12,543 bases of DNA from Ignavibacteriales bacterium (GCA_016218005.1 JACRFF010000135.1:1-12543), one strand, 5' to 3'. Shown: positions 1-7,929, counted from the stretch's first letter. Made by a program: numbers and translations. The notes: generated by a model not told the origin, from the letters alone.

Positions 1-2
1 AC

Positions 3-2231
3 CTTGCCGTCTGGGTCAATAATACGGCGGAGGGCGTGTTCATCGAAGTGGAGGGAAGGAAGCCGGCGCTCGACACGTTTCTGATTCGGGTTGACCGTGA
101 TCGCCCACCGCGTGCGTTCATTCAAAGTCTTGAGTCGTCGTATTTGGACCCGGTTGGGTATTCATCCTTCGAGATTCGTCAGAGCGATGGAGGGGGGAGT
201 AAAACCGCAATCATCCTTCCGGATGTTGCTACGTGTCCCGATTGCTTGAACGACATCCTCGACCGCAACAATCGACGCTACCGGTATCCGTTCACGAACT
301 GCACCAACTGCGGACCGCGATTCTCCATCATCGAAGAGCTTCCGTACGACCGGCCTCATACCTCGATGAAGCATTTTGCAATGTGTCCGGATTGTGAGCG
401 TGAGTACCGCGACCCTGCTCATCGCCGATTCCATGCGCAGCCGAATGCCTGTCCCGCGTGCGGGCCGCAACTGACGTTGTGGGATGCGTACGGCAACGGT
501 ATTGTCAAGTTCGACGAAGCTCTCCGCAACGCCGCCGATGCCGTCAAGCGCGGCAAAATCGTCGCTGTCAAAGGTCTTGGCGGATTTCATTTGATGTGCG
601 ACGCCACGAACGACGTTGCCGTTCGTGAACTTCGTCTTCGCAAGCACCGGGAAGAAAAACCGTTTGCAGTGATGTTCCCCTCGCTCGACTCGGTGAAAGC
701 ACTCTGCGAAGTCTCGGAGCTCGAAGAACGGCTTCTGCTTTCTCCCGAATCACCCATTGTGTTGCTTCGGAAGAAAATCTCGGATTTCGGTTTTCGGGTT
801 GCGGATTTGGTTTCTGCGGGAAATCCATATCTTGGCGCTTTGTTGCCGTACACGCCCGTGCACCACCTGTTGATGCGCGAGATTGTTTCGCCGGTGGTTG
901 CCACCAGCGGCAATCTTTCCGATGAGCCGATTTGTATCGACAACGACGAGGCGCTCAAACGGCTTCACGGAATTGCCGACCTGTTTCTTGTGCACGACCG
1001 GCCCATCATCCGCCACGTAGATGACTCTCTAGTGCGTGTTGCGGCAGGGCGAGAGCTTGTACTTCGCCGCGCCCGCGGCTATGCGCCGCTGCCTGTTGCT
1101 TCTCACTTTAACGGTAAATCCATCTTGGCTGTCGGTGCGCACCTGAAAAACAGCGTTGCCCTTTCGGTGGGTGGCAACGTGTTCATCAGCCAACACATCG
1201 GAGACTTGGAAACCGAGGAATCTCTTGGCGCATTCAAACGAGTCATCGCAGATTTTGAGAGACTGTATGTTGCCCCGCCCTCCATCATTGCCGCCGATCT
1301 TCATCCGGATTATCTTTCCACCAAATTTGCTTGCGACACCACGGTCGAAGTTCGGCGCGTGCAACATCACTATGCGCACGTTGCTTCGTGCATGTTGGAA
1401 AACCAATTGGAAGGAAGCGTGCTCGGCGTATCGTGGGATGGCACCGGCTACGGCACCGACGGCACTGTTTGGGGCGGCGAGTTTCTGCTGACGACAGCCG
1501 ATGGATTTGACCGCGTTGCGACATTTCGTACCTTTCCGTTGCCGGGCGGCGAGAAAGCAGTCAAAGAACCGCGCCGCGTCGCTTTGGGAATTCTTCATGA
1601 ACTTTTTGGCAAGCACGTGTTTGAGATGAAGGAACTACATCCCGTCCAGGCGTTTTCCAATTCTGAGCTTGAACTTCTTCGGCAAGCGTTGCAGCGACAC
1701 GTCAACACGCCGCGGACATCCAGCGCCGGACGTTTGTTTGATGCGGTCGCATCGCTCATCAATCTTCGCCACGTGCTTCGGCACGAAGGACAGGGAGCGA
1801 TGCTGCTGGAGTTTGCCGCCACCGACGAATCTGGCGACGAGGCTTATCCCATACCCCTCCACCATCTCGACGAGGCTTCGCCGCTGATGCTTGATTGGGA
1901 AACGATGATCAAGGCGATTCTCCGCGATCTGAACAACGAATCTTCCATCGCACACATTGCCCGAAAGTTCCATCTGGCGCTCGTCAATGCCATCGTGGAG
2001 GTCGCAAGATCGGTGGGGCAAGAGCGTATCGTGCTTACCGGCGGATGCTTTCAGAACAAACTGCTTTTGGAAGAATCAATTGCGCGCCTGCACGCAGCCG
2101 GATTCAAGCCGTACTGGCATCAACGAGTTCCGCCGAACGATGGCGGGATTGCACTAGGGCAACTCTATGCCGTCCAGCAAAGATTGCTGATGCAGCAAGA
2201 TCGAACCGTGCAGGAACCGCATCTGGCATGA
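3..2231 (+). CDS. hypF: Carbamoyltransferase HypF, 5'-truncated by window edge
   Basis: HypF converts carbamoyl phosphate and ATP into a carbamoyl adenylate and transfers the carbamoyl group to the C-terminal cysteine of HypE, the source of the CN ligands of [NiFe] hydrogenase. The frame is open to the left edge. The first visible residues (LAVWVNNTAEGVFIEVEG) are the end of the N-terminal acylphosphatase-like domain, so the GTG at 36 is not the real start. Four CxxC pairs follow between 234 and 461, the HypF zinc-finger region. A YrdC-like domain spans about 505-1060 (KGLGGFHLMCDA, KPFAVMF, ATSGNLSDEPI). A Kae1-like domain runs from about 1110 to the end, with the metal-binding HHYAH near 1366-1380, SWDGTGYG, TGGCFQNKLL and PPNDGGIALGQ. 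About 742 codons are visible, close to a full HypF of 750-800. The TGA stop overlaps the ATG of the next gene (ATGA), so translation is probably coupled. An unusual AT-rich, low-complexity stretch lies at about 770-825. Confidence 0.96.
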   Translation, partial: LAVWVNNTAEGVFIEVEGRKPALDTFLIRVDRDRPPRAFIQSLESSYLDPVGYSSFEIRQSDGGGSKTAIILPDVATCPDCLNDILDRNNRRYRYPFTNCTNCGPRFSIIEELPYDRPHTSMKHFAMCPDCEREYRDPAHRRFHAQPNACPACGPQLTLWDAYGNGIVKFDEALRNAADAVKRGKIVAVKGLGGFHLMCDATNDVAVRELRLRKHREEKPFAVMFPSLDSVKALCEVSELEERLLLSPESPIVLLRKKISDFGFRVADLVSAGNPYLGALLPYTPVHHLLMREIVSPVVATSGNLSDEPICIDNDEALKRLHGIADLFLVHDRPIIRHVDDSLVRVAAGRELVLRRARGYAPLPVASHFNGKSILAVGAHLKNSVALSVGGNVFISQHIGDLETEESLGAFKRVIADFERLYVAPPSIIAADLHPDYLSTKFACDTTVEVRRVQHHYAHVASCMLENQLEGSVLGVSWDGTGYGTDGTVWGGEFLLTTADGFDRVATFRTFPLPGGEKAVKEPRRVALGILHELFGKHVFEMKELHPVQAFSNSELELLRQALQRHVNTPRTSSAGRLFDAVASLINLRHVLRHEGQGAMLLEFAATDESGDEAYPIPLHHLDEASPLMLDWETMIKAILRDLNNESSIAHIARKFHLALVNAIVEVARSVGQERIVLTGGCFQNKLLLEESIARLHAAGFKPYWHQRVPPNDGGIALGQLYAVQQRLLMQQDRTVQEPHLA

Positions 2232-2440
2232 ATTTGTTGACAGGAACCATACGTGAGATAAGCGAGTCCGGTCAAGAACGGGTCGGAAAGGTGAGCGTCA
2301 ACGGCGCGATCGTACACGTTCCACTTCTGTTGATTCCGGACGCAAAGGTGGGGGATGAGGTATTGGTCGAATCCGGCGTTGCAATAGCGCGAGTAGAACA
2401 ACCAAAGGAGCAAAATCATGTGTCTGGCAATTCCCGGTAA
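2228..2440 (+). CDS. HypC/HupF-like small protein lacking the N-terminal cysteine
   Basis: This 70-residue protein starts at the ATG that overlaps the hypF stop (ATGA) and ends 23 bases inside the next gene, hypC, in another frame. It aligns along its length with the HypC encoded immediately downstream: GTIREI matches GKVLEI, VGKVSVNG matches MGKVDFSG, and PDAKVGDEVLVESGVAIARVE matches PGIKVGDYVIVHVGFAISKVD. It is therefore a HypC-fold paralogue. HypC normally begins MC, and that cysteine holds the Fe(CN)2CO unit together with HypD. Here the start is MNLLTG, with Asn in place of Cys and a shortened N-terminus, so it cannot act as a normal HypC scaffold. A structural partner of HypD/HypE/HypF or a regulator are both possible. 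Family membership is inferred by eye; the function is unknown. Confidence 0.75.
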   Translation: MNLLTGTIREISESGQERVGKVSVNGAIVHVPLLLIPDAKVGDEVLVESGVAIARVEQPKEQNHVSGNSR

Positions 2441-2678
2441 AGTGTTGGAGATCGAACAGAACTTCCAGCCGATGATGGGGAAGGTGGATTTCAGCGGCAT
2501 TCAGAAACGCGTCTGCCTTGAGTGGATTCCGGGTATCAAGGTCGGCGACTACGTCATCGTGCACGTCGGCTTTGCCATCAGTAAGGTGGACGAGCAAGAA
2601 GCGCAAGAGACGATCAAGATGCTTCAGCAGATGGGAGAGAATCTTGACGAACTGGAGACGCCGGAGGATGGAAACTAA
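2418..2678 (+). CDS. hypC: Hydrogenase assembly chaperone HypC
   Basis: HypC binds HypD and carries the Fe(CN)2CO moiety to the apo-large subunit of a [NiFe] hydrogenase. The 86-residue product begins with the family signature MCLAIPGKV, in which Cys2 is the functional ligand exposed after Met removal. The beta-barrel core continues with MGKVDFSGIQKRVCLEW, KVGDYVIVHVGFAISKVD and a C-terminal helix (EAQETIKMLQQM). Length is normal for the family. An AAAGGAG ribosome binding site at 2404-2410 lies 7 bases before the ATG and inside the end of the preceding HypC-like gene, so the two overlap and are cotranslated. A 91-base gap with a small hairpin follows before the next operon gene. Confidence 0.96.
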   Translation: MCLAIPGKVLEIEQNFQPMMGKVDFSGIQKRVCLEWIPGIKVGDYVIVHVGFAISKVDEQEAQETIKMLQQMGENLDELETPEDGN

Positions 2679-2725
2679 GCAAGCGCAAAAACCAGAAGGC
2701 ATGAGACAGAAATCAGAATGTCGTG

Positions 2726-2746
2726 CACGCTGTACCATGGAGCGTG
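2726..2746 (+). other. Small hairpin between hypC and the AhpD-like gene
   Basis: CACGCT at 2726-2731 and AGCGTG at 2741-2746 form a perfect 6-bp stem with a 9-base loop. No T-run follows, so it is not a convincing intrinsic terminator. It could be an RNA processing or stability element, because it sits in the only gap of more than 20 bases within the hypF-hypD operon. Confidence 0.3.
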
Positions 2747-2769
2747 GTAGCTGAAACAGGGAGGGAGCA

Positions 2770-3141
2770 ATGCCCACAAAGCTTGATGAGTTCCGCACGT
2801 ACCGAACTGCGATGAACGGCCGCATCGCAGAAATCGACCATCTCGGCATCAAACGGTTCTTCAATCTCGACACAACCGCCTACAAAGACGGAGCGCTTGA
2901 TTCAAAGACGAAGGAATTGCTTGGCCTCGTGGCGTCGTGCGTTCTGCGATGCAACGACTGCATCGACTACCATCTGATGCAGTGCGTTGAGCTTGGCTGG
3001 AAGGACGAGGAATTGTACGACGCGCTTAACGTGGCGTTGATCGTCGGCGGAAGCATTTTCATTCCGCACTTGCGTCATGCGGTCGAGACGATTGACACAC
3101 TGCGCGCCGAAGAGAGGTCGAAGAGCGGCGTACGAACGTAA
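2770..3141 (+). CDS. AhpD-like / carboxymuconolactone decarboxylase family protein
   Basis: This 123-residue cytoplasmic protein belongs to the AhpD/CMD alpha-helical fold family. The core KTKELLGLVASCVLRCNDC carries Glu49, Cys61, Cys64 and His68 in the E-x11-CxxCxxxH arrangement used by AhpD-type disulfide reductases, with an extra Cys57. The active-site set is thus that of a thiol-dependent redox or peroxidase protein rather than of true carboxymuconolactone decarboxylase. A strong GGAGGGAG ribosome binding site precedes the ATG. The gene lies between hypC and hypD, 15 bases before hypD and on the same strand, so it is very probably cotranscribed with hydrogenase maturation genes. A role in protecting or reducing the thiols of HypC/HypD, or in general peroxide defence, is inference. 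The substrate cannot be told from sequence. Confidence 0.88.
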   Translation: MPTKLDEFRTYRTAMNGRIAEIDHLGIKRFFNLDTTAYKDGALDSKTKELLGLVASCVLRCNDCIDYHLMQCVELGWKDEELYDALNVALIVGGSIFIPHLRHAVETIDTLRAEERSKSGVRT

Positions 3142-3156
3142 AAGCCGGAGAAGACC

Positions 3157-4248
3157 ATGCGCTACATCGACGAATTCCGGAACGAAGCCGCGGCACGAGC
3201 GCTCTCGAAAGAAATACGCGCGGTTACCACCAAGCCATGGATACTGATGGAAATTTGCGGCGGCCAAACGCACACGATCGTCAAATTCGGTATTGAAGAG
3301 CTTCTTCCGAAGGAGCTAACGCTGGTGCACGGTCCCGGCTGTCCGGTCTGCGTTACGCCGTTGGAGATCATTGATAAAGCCATCGCCATTGCTTCGCGTC
3401 CCGAGGTCGTCTTTACTTCGTTCGGCGATATGCTGCGCGTGCCCGGCTCTTCCACCGATTTATTGAGCGTGAAAGCCAAAGGCGGCAACGTGCGGATGGT
3501 CTATTCGCCGCTCGACGCCGTGAAACTTGCGCAGCAGCATCCTGATAAGCAGGTCGTGTTCTTCGGCGTCGGGTTCGAGACGACTGCACCGGCGAACGCC
3601 ATGTCGGTCTACCAGGCCAAACAATTAGGACTCAAGAATTTCTCGCTGCTGTCGTCGCATGTGCTTGTGCCGCCGGCGATGGATGCATTGCTTTCATCGC
3701 ACACCAATCTGGTACAAGGATTTCTCGCCGCCGGCCACGTCTGCACGGTGATGGGGTATGAAGAATATTTTTCACTGGCGAAGAAGTACCGCGTGCCGAT
3801 CGTCGTAACGGGATTCGAGCCGGTCGATATTCTCCAAGGCGTGCTGATGACGGTGAAGCAACTCGAATCTCAACGGCACGAGGTGGAAAATCAGTACGTT
3901 CGATCCGTTCGGCAAGAAGGCAACGTTCCTGCTCAGCAACTCATCAAGAAAGTATTTACAACGACCGATAGAAAGTGGCGCGGCATTGGAGAAATACCGA
4001 TGAGCGGTTATCGGTTGAGCGACGAGTATGCGGAGTTCGACGCCGAGAAACGGTTTGACGTGCAGACCGTGACGGTGGAGGAATCACCGCTGTGCATTGC
4101 CGGACTTGTGTTGCAAGGATTGAAGAAGCCGCACGAGTGTTCCGCGTTCGGCAATCAGTGTACGCCTGAACGACCGCTCGGCGCGCCGATGGTGTCTTCC
4201 GAAGGTGCGTGCGCTGCGTACTTCCACTATCGCCGCGTGAAACAGTAG
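3157..4248 (+). CDS. hypD: Hydrogenase formation protein HypD
   Basis: HypD is the Fe-S protein that, with HypC, assembles Fe(CN)2CO for [NiFe]-hydrogenase maturation. At 363 residues it is of normal length. It carries the three conserved motifs: EICGGQTHT with Cys34, [11 protein letters not shown] with Cys62 and Cys65, and [22 protein letters not shown] and [11 protein letters not shown] are also typical. Four C-terminal cysteines (313, 328, 335, 352) match the usual [4Fe-4S] ligand cluster. A GGAG site lies just before the ATG and the gene follows the AhpD-like gene by 15 bases. It is the last gene of the left hyp block: the next gene is convergent, and hypE sits about 3.7 kb farther on. 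Confidence 0.97.
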   Translation: MRYIDEFRNEAAARALSKEIRAVTTKPWILMEICGGQTHTIVKFGIEELLPKELTLVHGPGCPVCVTPLEIIDKAIAIASRPEVVFTSFGDMLRVPGSSTDLLSVKAKGGNVRMVYSPLDAVKLAQQHPDKQVVFFGVGFETTAPANAMSVYQAKQLGLKNFSLLSSHVLVPPAMDALLSSHTNLVQGFLAAGHVCTVMGYEEYFSLAKKYRVPIVVTGFEPVDILQGVLMTVKQLESQRHEVENQYVRSVRQEGNVPAQQLIKKVFTTTDRKWRGIGEIPMSGYRLSDEYAEFDAEKRFDVQTVTVEESPLCIAGLVLQGLKKPHECSAFGNQCTPERPLGAPMVSSEGACAAYFHYRRVKQ

Positions 4249-4308
4249 CACACCCCTCCGCCGCGCTCCGCTCCTCTGCGTTGAACATACAACACCGATC
4301 TCTTGGAA

Positions 4309-4327
4309 CCGGCGCTAACTGTGCCGG
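4309..4327. other. Hairpin in the hypD/ychF convergent gap, overlapping the ychF stop
   Basis: CCGGCGC (4309-4315) and GTGCCGG (4321-4327) form a 7-bp stem that includes one G-U pair on the + strand, closed by a 5-base loop. It lies across the end of ychF, where transcripts from hypD and ychF converge. Neither side is followed by a T-run, so intrinsic termination is uncertain. The rest of the 66-base gap shows nothing recognisable. Confidence 0.3.
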
Positions 4328-5400
4328 ATGGACGTGATGTCGCCATCTTGCACGATGTATTCCTTTCCCTCCAACCGCCAGTGTCCCGACTCCTTTACCT
4401 TGGCGAATGAACCGCCAGCTTCAATGAAGTGATCGTAGTGCACGACTTCCGAGCGGATGAACTTCGCAAAGAAGTCCGAGTGAATTGCGCCGGCGGCTTC
4501 TTGTGCGTTCATGCCTTTCTTGATCGTCCACGCGCGGCACTCATCTTCTCCCACCGTGAAGAACGACTGCAATCCGAGCAAGGCGTACGCTTCGCGTATC
4601 AGCGTTGTCAATGCCGACTCTTTGATGCCGTACTCTTCCATGAACATCGTCATTTCATCCTCGGCAAGCTCGGACATTTCCAGTTCAATCTTTCCGAAGA
4701 ACGATACGACGCTTGTGTGCTTTCCCTTTTTTGTTTGCGCAATCCTCTGAATGACACGATCGACCTCGCCGCGTTGCGATTCGTCGAAGTTCAAGGCGAT
4801 GAGCATCGGTTTGATCGTGAGGAGTTGATACGTCTTGAGCGTGTGCAGCTCGTCTTTGGTGAATTCTATTTCGCGCAACGGCGTTTCTTTTTCCAGCGCC
4901 ATCTTGCACTTGTCGAGGAGCGGTAATTCACGCTTCAGCAGATCGTCATTCTGCTTCTGCAATTGTTTTTTGATTCGCTCGACGCGTGTTTCCAACAACG
5001 CGAGGTCGGAAAGAATAAATTCTGTCTCGAACGTCGTAACATCGCGCACCGCATCGATGGAACCGTCGGGGTGAGGCACTGTTTCATTCTGAAACAATCG
5101 TACCACGTGCACCAACGCATCGTTCGTCTTGACGTTCGACAAAAAATTGGTCGTGAACTGCGTCGAGCCGGTTTCGCCTTTCTTCAATCCCACCACATCA
5201 ACGAATTCGATCGTTGCGTGCACGGTGTTGCGCGGATTGAAGAGCGCTGCCAGCTTGTCCAATCTTGCATCCGGCACTTTGACAACGGCGTGATGGGCTT
5301 CGGTCTTTGCCAGCGCCGTCGGGTCAAGATGTGTCTTGGTGATGGTTTGGAACAAGGTAGATTTGCCGCAGTAGGGGAGGCCAACGATTCCGATTTGCAT
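4315..5400 (-). CDS. ychF: YchF/OLA1-family P-loop NTPase (redox-responsive ATPase)
   Basis: This 361-residue protein of the Obg-related HAS-NTPase family matches YchF (E. coli length 363). The G1 motif is GLPYCGKS (residues 7-14), with Tyr-Cys where most YchF have Asn-Val. The G3 motif DVVG is at 68-71. The G4-like NFDE at 204-207 replaces NKxD, the change that gives YchF its preference for ATP over GTP. A coiled-coil insert lies at about 130-175, and a C-terminal TGS/DUF933 domain begins near residue 278 (LQSFFTVGEDECRAWTI through EGKEYIVQDGD). Known YchF proteins bind ribosomes and influence stress and translation. The gene is on the opposite strand to everything else here, is not part of the hyp system, and is probably transcribed alone from a promoter near 5436-5441. 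No clear Shine-Dalgarno site precedes the start. Confidence 0.95.
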   Translation of the reverse strand: MQIGIVGLPYCGKSTLFQTITKTHLDPTALAKTEAHHAVVKVPDARLDKLAALFNPRNTVHATIEFVDVVGLKKGETGSTQFTTNFLSNVKTNDALVHVVRLFQNETVPHPDGSIDAVRDVTTFETEFILSDLALLETRVERIKKQLQKQNDDLLKRELPLLDKCKMALEKETPLREIEFTKDELHTLKTYQLLTIKPMLIALNFDESQRGEVDRVIQRIAQTKKGKHTSVVSFFGKIELEMSELAEDEMTMFMEEYGIKESALTTLIREAYALLGLQSFFTVGEDECRAWTIKKGMNAQEAAGAIHSDFFAKFIRSEVVHYDHFIEAGGSFAKVKESGHWRLEGKEYIVQDGDITSIRHS

Positions 5401-5435
5401 AGAGATGCTTTCGAGCGAGTAGAGAAATCGTCGGT

Positions 5436-5441
5436 AATATA
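5436..5441 (-). promoter_or_regulatory. ychF: Possible -10 element for ychF
   Basis: On the - strand this reads TATATT, one mismatch from the sigma-70 -10 consensus, about 35 bases before the ychF ATG. A matching -35 element is not convincing at 16-18 bases spacing, so the call rests on the -10 alone and on its position in a divergent intergenic region. Confidence 0.3.
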
Positions 5442-5563
5442 CGAGAAAAGGAAAATGAACGCTATGCCTGCCTCCCCGAAAAATGTGTTTTCACACAGTC
5501 TGCATCCCTTTGGGACACTTCGCGATTTCGGACAGGCGGCGCATCCGCGGGTTTGCCGTGATG

Positions 5564-5591
5564 TTGACAGAAAGAAAAAGAATCCTACATT
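5564..5591 (+). promoter_or_regulatory. Possible sigma-70-like promoter for the M28 peptidase gene
   Basis: A perfect TTGACA (5564-5569) is followed after 16 bases by TACATT (5586-5591), which matches the TATAAT consensus at four of six positions. It lies 20 bases before the ATG of the M28 peptidase, in the 211-base gap between two divergent genes, so a promoter is expected here. The leader it would give is very short and holds the hairpin at 5594-5610. Confidence 0.5.
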
Positions 5592-5593
5592 AA

Positions 5594-5610
5594 GCGCAAA
5601 GTCGTTGCGC
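5594..5610 (+). promoter_or_regulatory. Inverted repeat in place of the ribosome binding site of the M28 gene
   Basis: GCGCAA (5594-5599) and TTGCGC (5605-5610) form a perfect 6-bp inverted repeat with a 5-base loop. It ends one base before the ATG at 5612. No AGGAG-like sequence is present, unlike most other genes in the window. It may be an RNA hairpin affecting initiation or an operator just downstream of the proposed promoter. It could also be chance. Confidence 0.4.
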
Positions 5611-5611
5611 C

Positions 5612-6643
5612 ATGAGTCTTCAGAGAATCATACCACTGCTGATGATCGTTTCACTTGGCGGATGCGAGTGGGCAAGTCAGCCAGGCCCGCAGTCCGCGGA
5701 AAACATTTCGCACGCCATCAGCAGCATTTCCGCCGCTCATGTGTACAAGCACATTGATGCACTGCAAATGCCGGCCGGGCTGCCGAGCCGGATTGCCTTT
5801 ACGCCGGGATTCGATAGCGCCGTGTCGTACGTGCGCCGTGCGTTCAGTTCGATTCCTAATCTCACGTCGGTTGAATTAGACACGTTCTTTGTTTCTACCG
5901 CAACTCCGCCGTTGAATGCCAAAGCGCTTGTCAATGTCGTTGCGACGCTTCGAGGGTCAACGCAGCCCGAAAAGCAAGTCGTCGTCGGCGCGCACTTGGA
6001 TTGCTCGGCAAGTTTTGTGGGAACGAGCGTGTGGAATTCCACGTGGTCTACCATCCGCGCCCCGGGCGCTGATGACAATGCAAGCGGCGTGGCTGGAGTA
6101 TTGGAAATTGCGCGTGTGCTTTCCGAAACATCGCCGGAGTTGACACTGAAGTTTATCGCGTTTGGCGCGGAGGAATTAGTCCCCGCCTATAACCTCGGCT
6201 ATTCGCTTCTGGGAAGCGCAGTCTATGTGGGAAGAGCGGTTGCGCGTGGCGACCAAGTTGTGGCGATGATCAACTTGGACATGATCGCCTACAATCCGCA
6301 ATCGCTGTTTTGCGATATTGCCGCCGATTCGACCTCGACGTTTATCGGCCAGCTTGCAGTCGACTTGAACGCCGCGTACAATATTGGGCTTACAATGCGC
6401 CAGCAGCCCTTCAGTCCCGGCAGAAGCAGCGATCACGCTTCATTTTGGGACGCGAAAATTCCTGCCGTCTTGTTCATCGAAAATTTTCCGCCGCGACAAG
6501 CGACGCCGTACTATCCGTCGAACAGTTACTATCACCTGCCGTCCGATTCGCTCTCGCATTTGAACATGGACCTTGCGCGACGCATTACACAACTTGCTGG
6601 AGCTACGGCGTTGGCGCTTGCCAAACCAACAAGGGCGAAATGA
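5612..6643 (+). CDS. M28-family zinc metallopeptidase, predicted lipoprotein
   Basis: This is a 343-residue secreted aminopeptidase-type enzyme with a co-catalytic two-zinc centre. It begins with a short lipoprotein signal peptide ending SLGGC, predicting lipidation at Cys18 and attachment to a membrane on the envelope side; this supports the ATG at 5612. The M28 ligands are visible in order: His128 (GAHLD), Asp154/155 (PGADDNASG), the catalytic and ligand pair Glu187-188 (GAEE), Asp223 (NLDMIAY) and His308 (YYHLPSD). The spacing is normal and the enzyme appears complete. The substrate (peptides or N-terminal residues) cannot be specified. It is probably the first gene of a transcript that may also cover the broken transporter and hypE, although 128 bases separate it from the transporter. 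No functional link to hydrogenase maturation is apparent. Confidence 0.92.
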   Translation: MSLQRIIPLLMIVSLGGCEWASQPGPQSAENISHAISSISAAHVYKHIDALQMPAGLPSRIAFTPGFDSAVSYVRRAFSSIPNLTSVELDTFFVSTATPPLNAKALVNVVATLRGSTQPEKQVVVGAHLDCSASFVGTSVWNSTWSTIRAPGADDNASGVAGVLEIARVLSETSPELTLKFIAFGAEELVPAYNLGYSLLGSAVYVGRAVARGDQVVAMINLDMIAYNPQSLFCDIAADSTSTFIGQLAVDLNAAYNIGLTMRQQPFSPGRSSDHASFWDAKIPAVLFIENFPPRQATPYYPSNSYYHLPSDSLSHLNMDLARRITQLAGATALALAKPTRAK

Positions 6644-6771
6644 CACGGGTTGTGGTTGGTGAATGAACGACATTGGGTCTGGGGTGTAACTCCCTTTCAG
6701 CGTGGAGAGGCAAGAAGCGAGTCCGTGTTTTTTCTAGTTCCCCCTCTCCGCAAGGAAACCTGCGAGTTCAA

Positions 6772-7929
6772 ATGAATCTCTCCACGACATCTTCTGAATC
6801 TACGAGGACTGTCCGCACATTTGCCGCAGCCTCCTTTCTCAACGACTTCGGCTCGGATATCATCTATCCACTCTGGCCTACGTTCGTCACGACCGTTCTC
6901 GGGGCAAATGTTGCCGCGCTTGGACTGATCGATGGATTGGGCGACGCCATCGTTTCGATTTCGCAAGCGATCTCCGGCTATTGGTCGGACCGATTGCGGA
7001 AAAGAAAGGTCTTCATCTGGGCCGGCTATGCATGTGGGGCGATCTCACGGGTCGGGTATGCCATCGTGACGCTGTGGCCGCAGGCGATCGTGTTCCGCGT
7101 GCTCGACCGTGCAGGGAAGATGCGCGGCTCACCGCGCGACGCCATGATTGCCGAAGCGTCAACTGCCGGCAATCGGGGACGCAACTTCGGTTTGTTGCGC
7201 ACAATGGACAACCTCGGTGCGGTGTGCGGCATTACGGTTGCGATTGTCTTCTTCGATTGGGGTTACCGAACGCTCTTTCTTCTTGCCGCCATTCCGACCG
7301 TGCTCTGAGTGATCCTCGTTCTAACTTCCATTCGCGAGCATCCAAACCGCGCAACGATCTTCAAGGGGATTTCGCTGAAACATCTGAGCAGGAATTTCTA
7401 TCTCTTCCTGATGGTCAATGCAATCTTTGCGCTTGGTTCGTTCAGCTACTCATTCTTGTTGCTGTACGCAAAGCAGTTCGGCTATCAAGCATCGCGATTG
7501 CCGGTCTTGTATCTCGTGTTCACCGTGGCCGCGGCACTGGGGTCATTCCCGTTCGGTAAGCTCTCGGATGCGGTCGGCAGAAAGCGCCTGATGATGGCGG
7601 CGTTTCTCTTTTGGGGAGCGACGTGTTTGACGCTAATGATATGGCAATCGTTGGCGGGAGTGGCAGCAGCGTTCGTGCTTTACGGTCTGCACAAAGCAGC
7701 ACTGGAGCCGGTGCAGAAAACGCTGGTTGCCGAACTTGCACCGGCCGACCTGAAAGCAAGTACGCTTGGCGGATTCCAGATGGTGATTGGCTTGTGCGCT
7801 TTGCCATCATCGCTGGCGGCTGGACTTTTATGGCAGAATGTTTCTATCTTAGCGCCGTTGGTAGTGTCAATGGCTCTGACTGCCATTGCCCTTGTGATGA
7901 TGGTGTTTGTGAAAGAACACACACGGTAG
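6772..7929 (+). pseudogene. MFS transporter interrupted by an in-frame TGA
   Basis: The two halves read in one frame and together give a normal 12-helix major facilitator protein of about 385 codons. The first half (178 residues) begins MNLSTTSSES at ATG 6772 and includes the loop 2-3 signature GYWSDRLRKRK. The second half (206 residues) includes the matching repeat FGKLSDAVGRKR and continues to the TAG at 7927-7929. TGA at 7306-7308 cuts predicted helix 6 (LFLLAAIPTVL, stop, VILVLTSI). There is no frameshift. A GTG follows the stop immediately at 7309, so some reinitiation is conceivable, but no ribosome binding site is apparent and the second half would begin inside a helix. A nonsense mutation or a sequencing error is the simplest reading. 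The substrate is unknown. A weak GAG lies near the first ATG; hypE starts 16 bases after the end. Confidence 0.8.

Noticed and set aside
36..38. GTG at 36 as the start of hypF.
   Set aside because: The frame is open to the edge and the residues before it (LAVWVNNTAEG) belong to the acylphosphatase domain, so the start lies outside the window.
4309..4327. Bidirectional intrinsic terminator between hypD and ychF.
   Set aside because: A 7-bp stem is present but no T-run follows on either strand.
4429..4926. Long + strand open frames across the ychF region, also 4963-5757.
   Set aside because: They are antisense shadows of ychF, with no ribosome binding sites and no recognisable domains.
7306..7345. 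Selenocysteine readthrough at the transporter TGA, suggested by the adjacent SelD-like hypE.
   Set aside because: HypE here ends in PRIC and is a hydrogenase protein, not SelD. Only a 4-5 bp imperfect stem can be drawn after the TGA, and an MFS helix is not a known site for selenocysteine.
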